Below are positions 1-13,400 of a stretch of 64,000 bases of DNA, in pieces; within the stretch, counting starts at the first letter, position 1, and each line of letters opens with the position of its first letter. The position numbers and the translations under genes are program-made. Below the pieces are notes generated by a model. The model made no database searches, had not been told where the DNA came from, and saw nothing but the letters and a program-made list of their open reading frames with translations. This DNA is from Arbacia lixula. Taxonomy: Eukaryota; Echinodermata; Echinoidea; Arbacioida; Arbaciidae. The DNA is taken from NCBI GenBank assembly GCA_963669155.1, contig OZ022581.1, positions 6,525,061-6,589,060 of the forward strand, in the 5' to 3' direction.

Positions 1-1360
1 CTTATTTAACAACTAAATCAGTTGTCATACAGGTTTCAGAGAAATGTCATTATCATAAAGATACTGAAATCAAAAAGGATGTACGAATTGGAATGGATAT
101 ATTTTGTACAATAGTAAGACTTATATATACAAGTAAGGATGATTGAAGGAAACAAAATGCAAATATTTTGTGATGCATGCGTAAATGCTGTCACATTTTT
201 AGCTGAAGATTTAATTTTAATTTTCAATTATTTACAGGCATTTCTTGTAAATAAATTACTTTGTCTAAAAAACAATTGGCAGCATAAAACGTTTTCAACT
301 TTACATTTGTAAAATTTATGTCAACTATACACTATCTTGTTGCAGGAAAAGAGAATGAAATGAGAAAAGTAAACCATTTTTGCATTTATGTATATGTAAT
401 ACTTGTAGACTAAGTATTACAACCATTGACAATCATTGCCTCGTATTGTTTATTGTCAATTGATGGTGCTTACAGTGTAGTCTTCGTCCATGTTTTTGTA
501 CCAAAAATGTTTACATGAGATCAATGTCTCAAATGTTGTATGTCATATAAAATTATGGAAATATACAGGGCGTATAAAAATAAGTTACTCGAAGTTGAAA
601 GGTCAGTCATTTTAAAATCATCCATTATCACAATATGAATGTAAGCTACAATTAAAGAGGAACTATTCTGCTCTTAAATTTGATACCACTCGCACATCAC
701 AAGCATCATGCATGACTGGGTACATTGTTCTAGAAGATGACATGTGTGAAATTCATTCATTAGCCCAGAGTGGCAAAAAGTGGGTTTTGCACCTGTCATC
801 TTCAAAGACAAAGAAGAAGCATTGTGTGACATTGCTGATTGGGAAAGATACCAAATGAAAGCTGTTTGGTACACTTTATATATAATTCTAGTAATATGTG
901 TAAAAATTATACTTTTAAAGTTATTAGCATTTGAACATTAGGTACCTTTTTTTTAAATGCTCTGTACATGTGATTGGTAAAGAAATGTTTTTAAAACAAG
1001 GAAGAAAATATTGGCTGATGAACATCTCAATTATTTAGCAGGAATGACCTCAAATAATCACAAAGATGAAACAAAGACTTCCAACACAAATTTACTTTAT
1101 CATTTCTTCCAGTCATTTTGACATTTATTGTAAATGATGCAGTCAAATTTTATATTGATATACATATGTAAAAATCATTTGTCAAGGTGATTAAATTCAA
1201 GGCATTTTATTTCAATCAAAACAAGGGTCTAGTATTGCATACCACAATTTTATACCATAAGATTTACATCAACGGAACATCTAAAATAAAGTGCTAATGA
1301 TTATGTGACTCCTTGATTCATACTTTTACTATCTCTAATATCATACTTGGTTCCTGCAAG
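1..1360. other. Unassigned AT-rich sequence upstream of the candidate gene
   Basis: No gene recognised. Around 566-960 the sequence has the feel of an interspersed repeat (it opens with an ACAGGGCGTATAAAAATAAG-type start), but I could not tie it to another copy in the window. Earlier exons of the plus-strand candidate gene may lie here or beyond the left edge. Confidence 0.3.
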
Positions 1361-4300
1361 AATTTGATCTCGCCTCACAATGATGATCATAAAGACTGCC
1401 CTCCTGCACACAAATGCACTTCTTTGCATTTAGAGACTTTTCTATACTCCACACTCAGAGGATGGTCCAAGTGTAAGGATAATGGAGTTCATACGATAAG
1501 TACCTGTATTTATGAAGTGACAGTTAACATGTGGTGAGATAGTGACAGCTATTATCCCCTGCTATGCTAGACTTGAATGCTGCTCTACTAGTTTTGTATG
1601 TTCTTCTGGTCCAAAACACACCACTGGCACATACAAAGTCAACAGGCTCACATAGTATTCATATTCATATTTTATAGAACAAGAAGAGGTGCACAAACTC
1701 TGAAATTACCGACTATCCACCAAGTGGTGTTTATATTCGTATACATGATACCTATGATGTGATATTAATGCTGTTTGAGAGTTGTATTCTTTGTGAGTGC
1801 CATTCAAAATGATACATGGGACTGTCTACAGTAATGGGGTATATTTCTGTTATATTTACTGTAACATATGTATAAATCTCTTAAATTCCAATTATTTTTT
1901 TTAATAATAAAATATCAAAGAAATATATTGATTTGCACTTTACAAGGTTTTGTACGCTTCAGAAAATTTGCCCTGTACAAATTTGCCATAGCACGTTGGT
2001 AACGGCACAGAAGAGTTTGTAACATACTTGTCTGTCCCGTTACCGACATGCTGTGGCAAATTTGTACAGGCTTAGTTTAGAAATATATAATAAATGAACA
2101 ATCAGAGCAGGATTTTAGCTGAAGTTAATTTGGAGGAAATTAATTCAAAACTCTGTCATATTTTGGTGGTGCAAGGTGGTCATAATTTCACATGATTCAG
2201 TTGTGCCAAAAAATATCCCTTTACTGTAGACGGACCCACATTTAATTGTAAATTAGGGTGAATCTGCATATTCTGTTCTCTTTGCATGCACATAACATAA
2301 TCTGTGTGCCTGACATTCACTCCAGATGTACATGGCATTTTAAAGAATGGTATGGTAGAGTGTGGTACTCAATATTTAAAGATTGTGCATGTGAACAAAC
2401 GTCTCCATTCTGCTTGTATAGTTTGTACAGGACAATTCTTGTGTCATCAAAAAATGCATGTCAAATGAAGTACAATATACAGTTTAATGAATACAGGTTG
2501 CATTCAATGTCTTGTCAATACTTGTAGCTGCCATGACCATGTTTTTTCTTTTATTTTGATAGAATGCTCTTATACAATCTTCTATGCTCTGATTTATTTT
2601 GGAAATGGTGCACCAGTTTAGTTGGTATGCATTTCTCATGTATAATTTGAGTGAAAAGTAACACTTTGATATTCCATAAAAAGCCTAGAAAGAGAGAAAA
2701 AGCTTCTCGTAGATCTGTGACATATCTTGAATCTAACGTCTGCATGAATTCTAAATCTTTTACAAATGTATTTTTACATTGTCGACACATAGTGACTACT
2801 GATTGTAACCTTTTATATGTTGTAGAGTAGCGACGATAGAATTAAAATCAGTGATACTGCAAAACTGACAGATGCCTGCTCTAGATTTCTTGCTCAAAAT
2901 CATGTGGTATTAACAGTACTTCCAAAGGTACGGTGTACTTAGACACTTCATTTATCCACCATACATTATTAGGGTGATTTCATTTGTGCACAAATCATTC
3001 ATTTTAACACAAATCACAATTTTCTCACAAAGGAGAAGCCAGGATATAGATATCAATGCATAGCACTTATAATAATATGGTGAACTTTAAATACATGTAT
3101 ATGTAAGAGGCACATTTTCTAGATACTCCACAGGCCATACTCTCATGACATTGTGAACTATATCTCAATCCCCAACTGAATCACTTATTCATTGAAACCT
3201 TCAAATCCATTCATGTCTTGTTTCTGATCTGTACTACCAGGGGATGTTTCACCAAGATGTGTGTAAGTTATGTACAACTTTATGCATGACTGATAATCTG
3301 ATCTTTGGTGCCAAAGCAAATTCTCAATGATGTTGATTCCCACCAGCTATTAAGGTAGAAATCTGATCTCTGCAGATTAAAACTCTTGTTGTTCACAAGC
3401 GTCTGAATGCAAAGCTTAAAATTTTTAAAATGTGATTAGGATTGTAGGAAATTCACTACCACTAGGTTAGAACTTGAACAATTTGTGCTAAATCTCATTT
3501 AACACAAGAACAGGTCACCAGTCGTGCATAACTTACGCACATCTTGGTGAAACAGGGCCCCGGTATGGTAACTAACATTTTCCTCCAGGAAATGGAAGTC
3601 GTTCTGTATCCTTTTGGAACAATGTTCATTTTATATCCTGAACTCTCTCTAACAAAAGAAATGTGTCGTATATATCTACAACATTCCAATAAAAAGGTAT
3701 CATTCATACTATACAAAAGGTATACATGTACATGCTACATTCTTGATTAAATATCGCACACTCTTTAGTACTGGACACACAAGCAAATCTGTACATGCTC
3801 AAGCAAATATTATTACATTATTATGGCTCCCTCAACCAGGGCTCTCGCCAGGTTTTGCATATAGTAAAACACGACTGCACACAAAGAAGTATGTGATGGT
3901 AACTTACATATGTAAAGTAAGTCGGGGGGGGGGGGGGGGGGGGCAGGGAGCGGGGGGAGGGAGCGTGGGGGAAAGGGGATAGGGGGCTGCGAAAAGTTTG
4001 TGAAGTGTGCATACCACATGTAACCAACACTGGCGTGAGTCCTGCATGTACCAACACCCAACACACACAGGTATGATCAAATTGGAAAACATTAAGCTTG
4101 CAAGTACACAAAGAATATGGACGGTTGGCTGGAGAAGTGTTAAAACAATGCAATAAGGTGCACACATTTCTACAGTGAGATTGCATATACAATATATATA
4201 AAATAGATGAAAAAAATAAGCTTTAATACTACAGGTAAGCATCTCATAGCTGTTATTCGGATATTCTGTAAGAGACATGATAGGCAGAACAAAATCACTA

Positions 4301-5088
4301 TTAATAAACACTGGGATTCTGAACGCATGGTGGCTTGCATGCATTATTCACCACACTATATCTTCCCAAGGTTCTCAGAATAACAGCATAGCATGAAGAG
4401 TGATGTGGTCTGGAAGAGAACTGCCTCCAAAGGCACAAACTGGCTTCTACGGTAAATGCTCCACTGCCCTACTCTGACAAAAGGAAGAAACTAACAAAAG
4501 ACATTTCTCGTAAATGAGCAAAATGTGTCTGTCACGTGCATTGGCATCAGTGCAACACTACATCATGTTAGATTGAATATCTTACAGCAAGATGAATATT
4601 TGTTTTCCAGATTTTGTCTGTATGTAGGGAGTGCTGGGTACAATCTAATAGCACAAATAACCCAGATTTGGGCTATATGTCACTTGCTTCCTTCGTCAAA
4701 GTAGGGCAGCGTATATCTCTCTGTTGGACTTACCATAGTCACTACAAGAACATAGATTTCCTGACATCTCGAGCAGGTTTCATGTTGTGAAACCTGCTCG
4801 AAACCTGCTCCTGCTGGAGCTTTACTCCAACCAAATTTAAAGGCGAAAACCACCTACATGTTCAATGGCAGTATGAAAGCTTTTGTATTGAAGATGGGAG
4901 AGGTATGCATTGTATATCATCAGCTGAAGTAATGACAGGTTACAAAAACCTGTATTTCTTTGATACAGAGTGCCTTAGCCTCACATATATTCAAGTGTGC
5001 CCTGAACAAGATGTCATTACATGAAGAAGTGCTTGTAGCTTGTAATAATAGTCACCTACAAGCTGGCTTTCAACCTTTGACCTTTTGA
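1361..5088 (+). CDS. Unidentified multi-exon gene (3' part), seven candidate exons
   Basis: Not recognised; no function is proposed. Candidate exons are 1361-1516, 1678-1792, 2326-2420, 2826-2927, 3589-3696, 4777-4902 and 4969-5088. All are bounded by AG and GT, phases match at every junction (0,1,0,0,0,0), and they join into 273 codons plus TGA at 5086-5088. The peptides look protein-like rather than random: exon 3 reads VHGILKNGMVECGTQYLKIV, exon 4 contains KLTDACSRFLAQNHVVLTVL, exon 5 has EMEVVLYPFGTMFILYPEL, exon 6 begins VSCCETCSKPAP with a CxxC. An AATAAA lies 89 bases after the stop. The 5' end is not seen and may lie left of 1361. Weak points are the 66-base last intron, the GTGACA donor after exon 1 and the GTTTGT donor after exon 3. 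Orientation is convergent with NEK11. Confidence 0.5.
1971..2070. repeat. Short hairpin repeat
   Basis: Imperfect inverted repeat. The left arm begins CCTGTACAAATTTGCCATAG and the right arm ends CTGTGGCAAATTTGTACAGG; GGTAACGG pairs with CCGTTACC near the loop. Arms are about 38 bases, loop about 25. It lies in the intron between candidate exons 2 and 3 and is probably a small fold-back MITE. Confidence 0.6.
3235..3565. mobile_element. MITE, GGATGTTTCACCAAGATG family (unclassified)
   Basis: Terminal inverted repeats of about 35 bases: the left end reads GGATGTTTCACCAAGATG and the right end CATCTTGGTGAAAC in complement. Internal blocks such as CACAAGAACAGGTCA and ATTAGGATTGTAGGA recur in the element at 42406-42704, so this is a family. 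It ends about 24 bases before candidate exon 5 (3589). No coding capacity. Confidence 0.7.
3924..3943 (+). repeat. Poly(G) run of 20
   Basis: Twenty consecutive G followed by further G-rich sequence to about 3985. Prone to G-quadruplex formation and to sequencing error; one of about ten such runs in the window. Confidence 0.9.
4770..4800. repeat. Perfect 13-bp stem hairpin
   Basis: CGAGCAGGTTTCA, a five-base loop, then TGAAACCTGCTCG. It overlaps the start of candidate exon 6 (4777), so it could influence that splice acceptor, or it could mean that the exon call is wrong. Confidence 0.7.
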
Positions 5089-7276
5089 TTCTAGATTATC
5101 CCCCTTCCCCCTCAAGCAATGTTTCTGTAATCAATTAGGTAGGGAACATGTGCAGCCATCCATGTGTGTACCGGGTAATAAAAACTCTTCTTTTTCTGTC
5201 GTTGAGGGCATCACTGGTATATGTTATTGTCACTAAATGTTGATGCTCATTGGATTAATAGTTTCACATTCACAATCACACTTCTAAATCTAGTCTACAA
5301 AGTTACAACCCAATAATAGTTTAAGGGCTCACACAATATGAAAAATATAAACTCTTTTCTAAAGTAGATTAAGCCACATGATTTATGCACAAAATACAGT
5401 GTATCGCAATTACATGTATATCAGCATGATGTAATAATTGCATTTGTTTTCACTACATGACTTCAATATATAGCTCAAAAGCTAGGAATGTTTAATTGAA
5501 GTTCCCCTTTCAGGATTTGCTTAATATTGTTTAATATACTAAAATAGAATTTGGAGCAGTATGATGATAATATATATAGATATAGATCTAAAGCTTGGAA
5601 TATTTCGTGGACATTCCCATTTCATGATTTATGTACATGTATAAGTTCATGATACCAAAAATTGAATTTGAACCAGTGTGGGAATATTATATATATATAT
5701 ATATCACATGAAAGCAAGTCAATTTGAATACATAAAGATTGAAATTCATTTCAAAATGTAGAGATTTGGGACCATAACTTATTTCTAATACAAGATGAGC
5801 AACTTGCAGAAAAGCATTTTGAGAAGCACACACATAATGATAGGAGGAAAAGAGCCAGAAAATATAATACAGCCATGCTGAATACTGAAATAACATGTAA
5901 ATTGGCATGGAGACTTTTCTTTTCAATTTCAATTGCTCAAAGATACAAATACTGTACTTCTGGAGTATGTATCAAAGATATTGCCAAACTTGGCAGGAAC
6001 ATTTTTTTCAAGAAGTATGATATTTTGATGTACCAGTAGATGATAATTCTTTCATTTCAGGTAGTTCCTTTTAAAATACAGTTTGGCTGTGTTTGAAGAC
6101 TGGTGTAGCACAAAACCGACACGTTCAGCAGATAGAATACAGGATGATTAGGAATACTATTATGGAATAATTGCCACCTTAAGATTAAAAGAAACCAAGT
6201 TCCCTAAACCACCGTGTACAATATATGCTATCAAATCTTTAAAAAAATAATACAAATAAAAAATAAGGGAAAAAAAAAACACTTTTGATGGTTCAAGGGC
6301 AAACAGTACTGTATTCTGGGAGGGCAGAAAGTGCTATCTACATGTACAGGTACTAGCTCACATTGCATTGAATTGACCATCAATGACACAAAAAAGATGG
6401 AATGATGCGGATGATATTCATCTTAGACTATGATACACAATATTCAAAGTACATAAAATGGAGGGAAATATAGCCATTGATTTCAGTACTGCTCAAATGT
6501 ATAAGATATGTAAGATATATTTTTTTCTTCATGATTGCTAGCTGTGTTTGGCAAATGATGAGAATACAACAGTCATGTCGAACAGAACAAAGACTCGTAT
6601 GTTCAGAACAAGATCTATCAAAGTCTCAAAGAAGACTCATATCTTAATAACAAGATCTAAATCTTGAAGATATACACATTAACAAAGAGACCTAAATCAT
6701 AAAAAAAAAAATATTTTGAGGGTGGTGATAGGGAGGGGGGCTGCTCAGTTTCCTGGTGACTACAAAGTGATGAAAGTCAATATGTTACATAACAAGGCCC
6801 CCCAAATGAGGCCCAATATGGGGCCCAATGAGCAGAGCTGGCCTCAATTTGCAGAGGTGAACCCTTTCAAAAACCAAACTAGAGGGTCCAGTCAACCGGC
6901 CAGACCCACGAGTACTTGGCTCTTCACCAGACTTCCCAGTCTCTTGACCACTGATTACAACACAAAGACTTGTTCTTTCTTCTCATTTGATTTGAGTCAC
7001 AACGATACATCACAACTACTTTTGCAATAACTGGTGACTCCTCATATACGAGGTGGTGTCAATGAAGAACAAGTACCTCTGTCAATGGAGAACAATTATA
7101 AAGTCCAGTAAAAATGGGGAAAAATCATAATAAACAAGAGTAACTAATTAATACTACAATACAAGAAAAAAACAATCATGAGAAATTCACATTGGATCAC
7201 ACATAAGCAGCAGTTAATGTATGAGATATCAACCTTTCTTTGTATGTCGCGACCTAAAAAACCACATTACGCTCAG
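5089..7276. other. 3' flank between convergent genes
   Basis: No gene recognised apart from the likely NEK11 3' untranslated region (minus strand, running down from 7276). The stretch is AT-rich with ACATGTAC-type words and no repeat I can classify. I could not place the NEK11 poly(A) site. Confidence 0.4.
5177..5182 (+). terminator. Candidate poly(A) signal AATAAA
   Basis: AATAAA 89 bases after the TGA that closes the candidate plus-strand gene, followed by a T-rich stretch (TCTTCTTTTTCTGTCG). The position suits a cleavage/polyadenylation signal; chance occurrence is possible in AT-rich DNA. Confidence 0.4.
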
Positions 7277-7478
7277 CTATGTGGAGAATTTAGCCTGTTC
7301 TTCAAGAAAGAGAAGCTGGTCGATAAGGAAACAGTCACTGACGTTAGGCACATATTCCCGTAGCTTGCGCATAATCGTTGTGTCATCCACGGTCTCTTTC
7401 AGATCTCCAAAGCGGGCTTCCTTCAAGTAGGCGTATGCCATGTCGAACCCCTTCCTGCCAAATTTCTTTTCACATTCA
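7277..7478 (-). CDS. NEK11: NEK11 exon 14, terminal (residues 734-800)
   Basis: Acceptor TGTTTCTCAG. Encodes KKFGRKGFDMAYAYLKEARF and SDCFLIDQLLFLEEQ, well conserved with the human NEK11 C terminus (VFEEVYNYLKRAR, SDCFEVDQLLYFEEQ). Stop TAG at 7277-7279. Confidence 0.93.
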
Positions 7479-10400
7479 CTGAGAAACAGAGGTAATTAAG
7501 GAAGAAACGATTGAGTGTTTTAGAGTTTGCAGGGCTAGAGAAGGAACGCTGCATTATTGATGTCAGGTACGTAGCAGCTGCCCAGTGCTAACGCTCCTGC
7601 CTGGTAAACAAATCTCTTGGCTGGCTAATGATTTAAAAAAAAAATAATTTCACTGTAAGATCATGTGATTTTTTAGATAGAGAGCGTGTTCTAAAACAGG
7701 AAAAATGTTTTTATTCCATCATTTGAACGTGTATTGTTTCTAACAACACATGTATTGTGCTTTACATCCCTTATTCCTGGATTTGAAAAGGATATTACAA
7801 CTAATGGTGCTGTCTTGTTTACAAGTGACCGTATAAACAAATAAATAATTTAAAGTAAAAGAAGAGAAAAATAAAGATTAAGAACTAGCGAGAGAATAGG
7901 GGACGGAGAGGGGGAGAGAAGAAAGAAGAAACAGAGAATAAGGAATAGGGGGAGAGAGGGGAGAAAGAAGAGGTGAGAGAGAGAAAAAAAAAATCTTCTG
8001 TTTTACAAAATTAACAAAGGATACGCTCTGAGGTTCTGTATTTTCTTTGATCGGACGGCTGGTGAGAAGAATCCCACCGTGTCATCTGTGATGGTGCCAT
8101 TTTGGTCTGCAGGAGAGAACATAAAGTGGCAAGGAATTATACAACAGAGCTCTGTGCTATAAACATACGATACCTCATCTCATGGGGGAAAAGTCACGTT
8201 CCAAACATGTCTGGTGGCAAAATTGCCAATAAAGACATCTGCATACCAGGGCCTGTCACATTAAACCTACCATTATACTTATTTTGCTACCAATGATAAA
8301 TTTTTATGGAAAACTTAAATTTGATTGTCTGTCCAGTGATGTTACCATGGTTGTTACACAAACGTGTATTCTTCAGCGTCTTTAAAAACTATTAACCCTT
8401 TGTGTTTTTTTGGCACAGGTTATACACACAAGCACATAGAACGACAGATTGTTTAGCACGCAAAAGTTCAGAGGTTAATGAAGCTTACCTGATGTTGTTT
8501 TTTCCAGAGCGTCCTGCATGCAGTCCATCAGTGCTGAGTAGTCATCAATGTCCTTAACACCAGATAAGAACAGAAATAATAACAACAATACAAATACTCA
8601 CATAAATATTAAAAAAAACAATACAAATAAAACAACATCCTACAGAGGAACCCTCAGCATTGTTGTGTTGTATGAACTTGGACATGAAGCTTTTTAGTTG
8701 TTGTTACTGATAATCACTGATAACTACAGAGGAATCAAGCAATGAACTAAGAGCATTGCAGTTGTTGCCATAGTAATTTGAAGTAACAATGTAGAACTAC
8801 ATGCAGCATGGCCGGGAGCTGGTATGATAAATTCAGCCTCTGAAATGCAACCAAAAAACAGTAGACAACAAAAGAACATGTTTAAATATCATTTTGATTT
8901 TCCTCATAGGGTATAAGCCACAGGGTCATCGTTTCTTGAGATTCGGATTCAAAAGTAGCCCCACAAATAACATTTGATGTTTTCTCTACACAGAGTACTG
9001 TGTTACCTCTGGGTCTGAATCCTCCTCAAAGTCTTCATGCTGGGAGTAGAAAGTCTCTGCTGCATCGATGTCCTCTGGGATCTCGGCCGCTATCCTCTCC
9101 AGCTGGTTCCTCATCTCATCCATCGAAGACATCCTCTCCATCTTCTTGATCCCCGGTGTCCTCCTCCTTTCCTCCTCCTCCTCCTCCTCCTCCTCCTGCA
9201 CGGAGGCCTTTGCCGTCTTGGCCCGACCTTTCGACATTGCTTTCTTTGGCAGAGCAGAAGATGACTGAGTCTTCTTTGGACTGGCACTTTTTGGCTTTGC
9301 ATTGGTGGGTTTAGCGGCAGCAGCACCAGTTTTGGGGTTCGAGTTCTGTTTCTTGATTGGTTGCTTTTTGCTCTGTAATGACGCGGATGACGATGAGGAG
9401 GAAGGGGATAGGCCTGGAGGGATAGCCTTGGCAATGTTGGGGTCATCTATGTTGATGGACTTCTTCATTGGAGTGATAGGACGCTCGTCTGAACGGGTGG
9501 CGGTGAGTGTGTTGTTGCCAGCTTTCAAGACAAAAATGATACCGAACAGTTGTATTTTCGTGAACTCATCATCAGTGCAATTGCTTCATAAATGGAAAGT
9601 ACAGACTTTGTACAAACGTTTGACAAGAAGCGTATGGGATATGGTTGTACATGTAAAGGGGAAACCAAGTACTGTATGTCTCATATTGGCACCCTTATTT
9701 ATGCAATCATTTACCAGAAATATCCCAAGTATAAAGAAATTGCAAATTTCATACCACTCTTTCTGATACAGACTTACAATATATGCAATATAGGAGTTAC
9801 ATATGGACAATGCTCATGCACTTTCAAGAATCTAATTACATTTTTTTCAAGCAAATGAATGCATTGAAGTTGTGATGCACTAACAAGAAATTGGTAATAA
9901 ATCTCGCATCCCATCTTACCATTTGCGTAGGGGTTTGGCGATGATGCTGGTTTGATTGGACGGTCATCTTGGGATGCATACCTAGGTGACGGTGACTTGG
10001 CAGGAACTAAATAAGACATTGAACAGTACATTACGGGACTACACAAAAAAAACTCCACTTTGTTGCATTTAATGGTTTTCAATTACTGTAACTGACAATA
10101 AGCGGCACGTACAGTGTACCGTCAAACAGCCAATCAGCTCTGAGCATCACAGCTGTTGTCATGGTAGTTACCATCGAGTTACAAGAATTGAGAATAAAAT
10201 TGAAATTGAAAAGCATACATCTAAAATTGAACATGAACCAATTACAAAGCAGCTAAGAATAGTAGTTGTGCCAAATGAGGAGCAGAACATGTTAACATTT
10301 CCAGAGTGTTGCCCACTTGAAGATGAAGTGATCATTAAATTCCTTCCCACACATTTAGAACATTACAACAGGTGGTAAATATCATTAGATACTGAATAAG

Positions 10401-13400
10401 AATATTGGTTCATATTGTACAGAAATGTATGTTCTGCATTATGTTTAATATTTGATATCTAATGTTATATTCACAAATCACTTATCTGTCATGGCTGGGT
10501 TAACTTGATATGAAATGAAAAGCAAATCCAAGGCTGTGAATACGTACCCTCTCTGACAGTGCCCACGTCTTCCCTCTCCCAGTAGCCCTCCACGTCGGCT
10601 GCGTAGTCGCTCTCAGCCTGGTAGAGTGAGATATCGGGGGCTTGAGGGGGCAATGCCCCCCTGAATGCTGGGTCCATGTAAACCTGGGGGTTATCTCTCA
10701 CCCAAGGAGGCATCTACAGCATCAAATTAGATTTCATGTATCATGAACAGCTGCTCAAAACTGAATTAATCACCCGGGACATGTTGCACATGGGTTTTCA
10801 ATTACTGTAATATACCATCAATGGTTACTACCATGACCTGATTTTTTTTTTTTTTTTCAAATTGCGTGCTCAAAGTCGGGGTGCGTCTTTTACGCCGTTG
10901 CGTCTTGTACGCCGAAATTTATGGTACTGGGCTTAATACCATGCTTCCAAGCACTAACATAGACACTATATGGTAATTAAATGAATCGGTAGAATTAAGT
11001 TACACAATGAGTTTCATGGTATGCTATGTGATAGTCCTTAAAAGGACTTAGTTATTCCCTTGGAATAGCTCTGAAAAGAGCTGCTCAGAGAGCAAGTGAG
11101 AAAAGAAAGAAAGAAAGAACAGTCGACATTGAGAGGGTAAGAGTCAGAGTATTCTTTCAGAGAAGTTAGCTCTGAAAAACGCTGTTAACACTGTCTCTTC
11201 TTTTCTTAGCTTCTATTTTTTCCTCTTCTACCCTCTGTGATCTCATTCTCCCCCTTTCTTTCTCTCTCTTTCTTCTCAAACAGTTGTGCAATACATATTT
11301 GATCACTTATGATTGTTTGTCGATGTATTATTTATGCCATTGTTTACTGTATTCATGTTTGTAACTGTATGCCCAAAACCAAGTTTTGTGTATTTTTATA
11401 CATGACAATAAATTATCTTAAATCTTGAATCTTGACTCGAGGTTTTGATCTGGTGGACAGATGATTAGTTCAAATAGGATAGATTGCCGGGTATCCAAAT
11501 AAACAAACAGGAACTGATAGTGACATACCTCCCCGGCCCCACCCTGCCACGCAGGTCTCTTCTTGGTCCCCAATGTCGTCCTCAATCTTTCCGTCCTCAT
11601 CATGTTCTCAGCCAAGTTACTCCGTGCATGCATGCTGCAATGCCATTCAAGAAGGAAATATGTAAGTCTGTATTGTTTGGCTTACTCAAATATATCACAT
11701 CATATCACATGTACCGGTAGTGAAGACAGCGTTACGATGGATATAATGAAAGAAAAGGCAAACTAATACTGTGCATATCATGAACAGGGCATGGGATCAT
11801 GACCGAACGATTCTGCTGTGGGTTTACTCATCTTTACAAATGTACATGCCTAACTGAAATTCAAGCTTGAATTCATACAACAGTCTTTCTTCTGCTATCC
11901 TTCTGTCAACCTCAATGCATCTATTCCCTCCATATGAGTACAGACGTATTATGTTTTTCATTTTTTTCTCATATTCATTGCACGCATTTGCTATCTTCCT
12001 ATTTTGATTTGGTATTTCTGTCCTGTTCTGGAGTGCTTTATAAAGACATCAATGTTCAATGCCAAGGGAAACATAAGACCACATAAAGGTTAGTTTCTAT
12101 GTTTCTAAGTGCAATTACCATACTGACCGTCATATAAGATGTTGGGTTTTTCCCTTGAAATTCACGCCAAATTCCGGGTGCGTCTTATACGCTGCATTAG
12201 CAAAAGTCGGGTCTTTAAAAATATGTATACACATGTATGGGACTATGCATCGTGTGACAACATTCAACAACAAAATAGATGGCATAATAGCCTGACACAA
12301 TTGACGTACCAGTAATACGATCTCAATCACATCACCAGCATAATTACCAGCACTAAGAAAGCACAAGGATTAGTATTTGTCCGAGACACCTCAAAGATAC
12401 CACTGAGGAGAAAGGTAAGGATCGAACTACATTGTAGTAAACTCCGTTAGATGGAAGCCGCTATCGTTTCTTTGTTCTCTGACTGTATCAGTATCGGTAT
12501 CGTGAATAGCGCCATCTCACGGCTGGATCAAAGAAACAATACATGTTGAAAGACCCGATTTTCTTTTTCAAATTGCGTGCTCAAAGTCAGGGTGCGTCTT
12601 ATATGCGGGTGCATTTTATACGACGGTCAGTACGATACATGGAAAATATGCCTAAGGGCTTCTTTGTTGAGGGGTCTTTGTAGATGGTGGTCTTTGTAGA
12701 AATGCTGGCTGTATCACGTTTCATATCTATTCATTCCAAAGATGCTTCAAGCTTTGCGTCCACGCCTCACCTGAGTCTCTTTGCCTCCTGATCTGCTTTC
12801 TGTTGTTTCCTCAGCATCATCTTCTGCTTAGGGGTCAGGCCCTGTTGGGGGTCTGATGTCCCCCGCCCCTCAACCCCTCGCTGCCCCACCATCTGCCCAT
12901 CCTCCTCCTCCTCCTCCTGCTGAGCCTGCGCTTCTTCCCGTTGCCGTAGCGACTCATTCTGGAGGTCCTCGTAGTGGGTCTTCTCCCTGCAGAGCTGAGC
13001 AATCTCCTGGGTCTCCTGGCTGAGCTTCCTCGCATCCTCCTCTTGCTGCTCCCGGTACTCTGCCATCTTGTTCTTCATTTTCTGTTAAGTCAATTCAATT
13101 CAATTCAAAGCAGTACTTACTGATAAATAAACATAACAAATATATATCGATTTTGAAAAGGAATTTTAGGCATACACCCAGGAATAGTAAGGAAAGCGTG
13201 CTCCACCTGTACATGAAAGAAAAATAACTTAAACAAAAATCTTGAAAACAGAAGGATTTCCTGCAATCTACTGCTTACCAGGCAGCGCCTTAATCGTGCA
13301 AGCTATTTCTAGTTCACAGGTCTCAATTGAACAGTCTGGGGATTTAGACTGAAGCAATTTGCACTCATCAGAAAATATATACTGCAGTCAATATTTCAAA

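Noticed and set aside
3821-4344. Minus-strand frames with proline runs
   Set aside because: Produced by the G20 tract and G-rich sequence; no coding signature.
7178-7430. Plus-strand open frames opposite the last NEK11 exon
   Set aside because: Antisense shadows of a conserved coding exon.
9037-9446. Open frames antisense to or out of frame with NEK11 exon 11 (leucine, serine or arginine runs)
   Set aside because: Shadows of the exon 11 triplet repeat.
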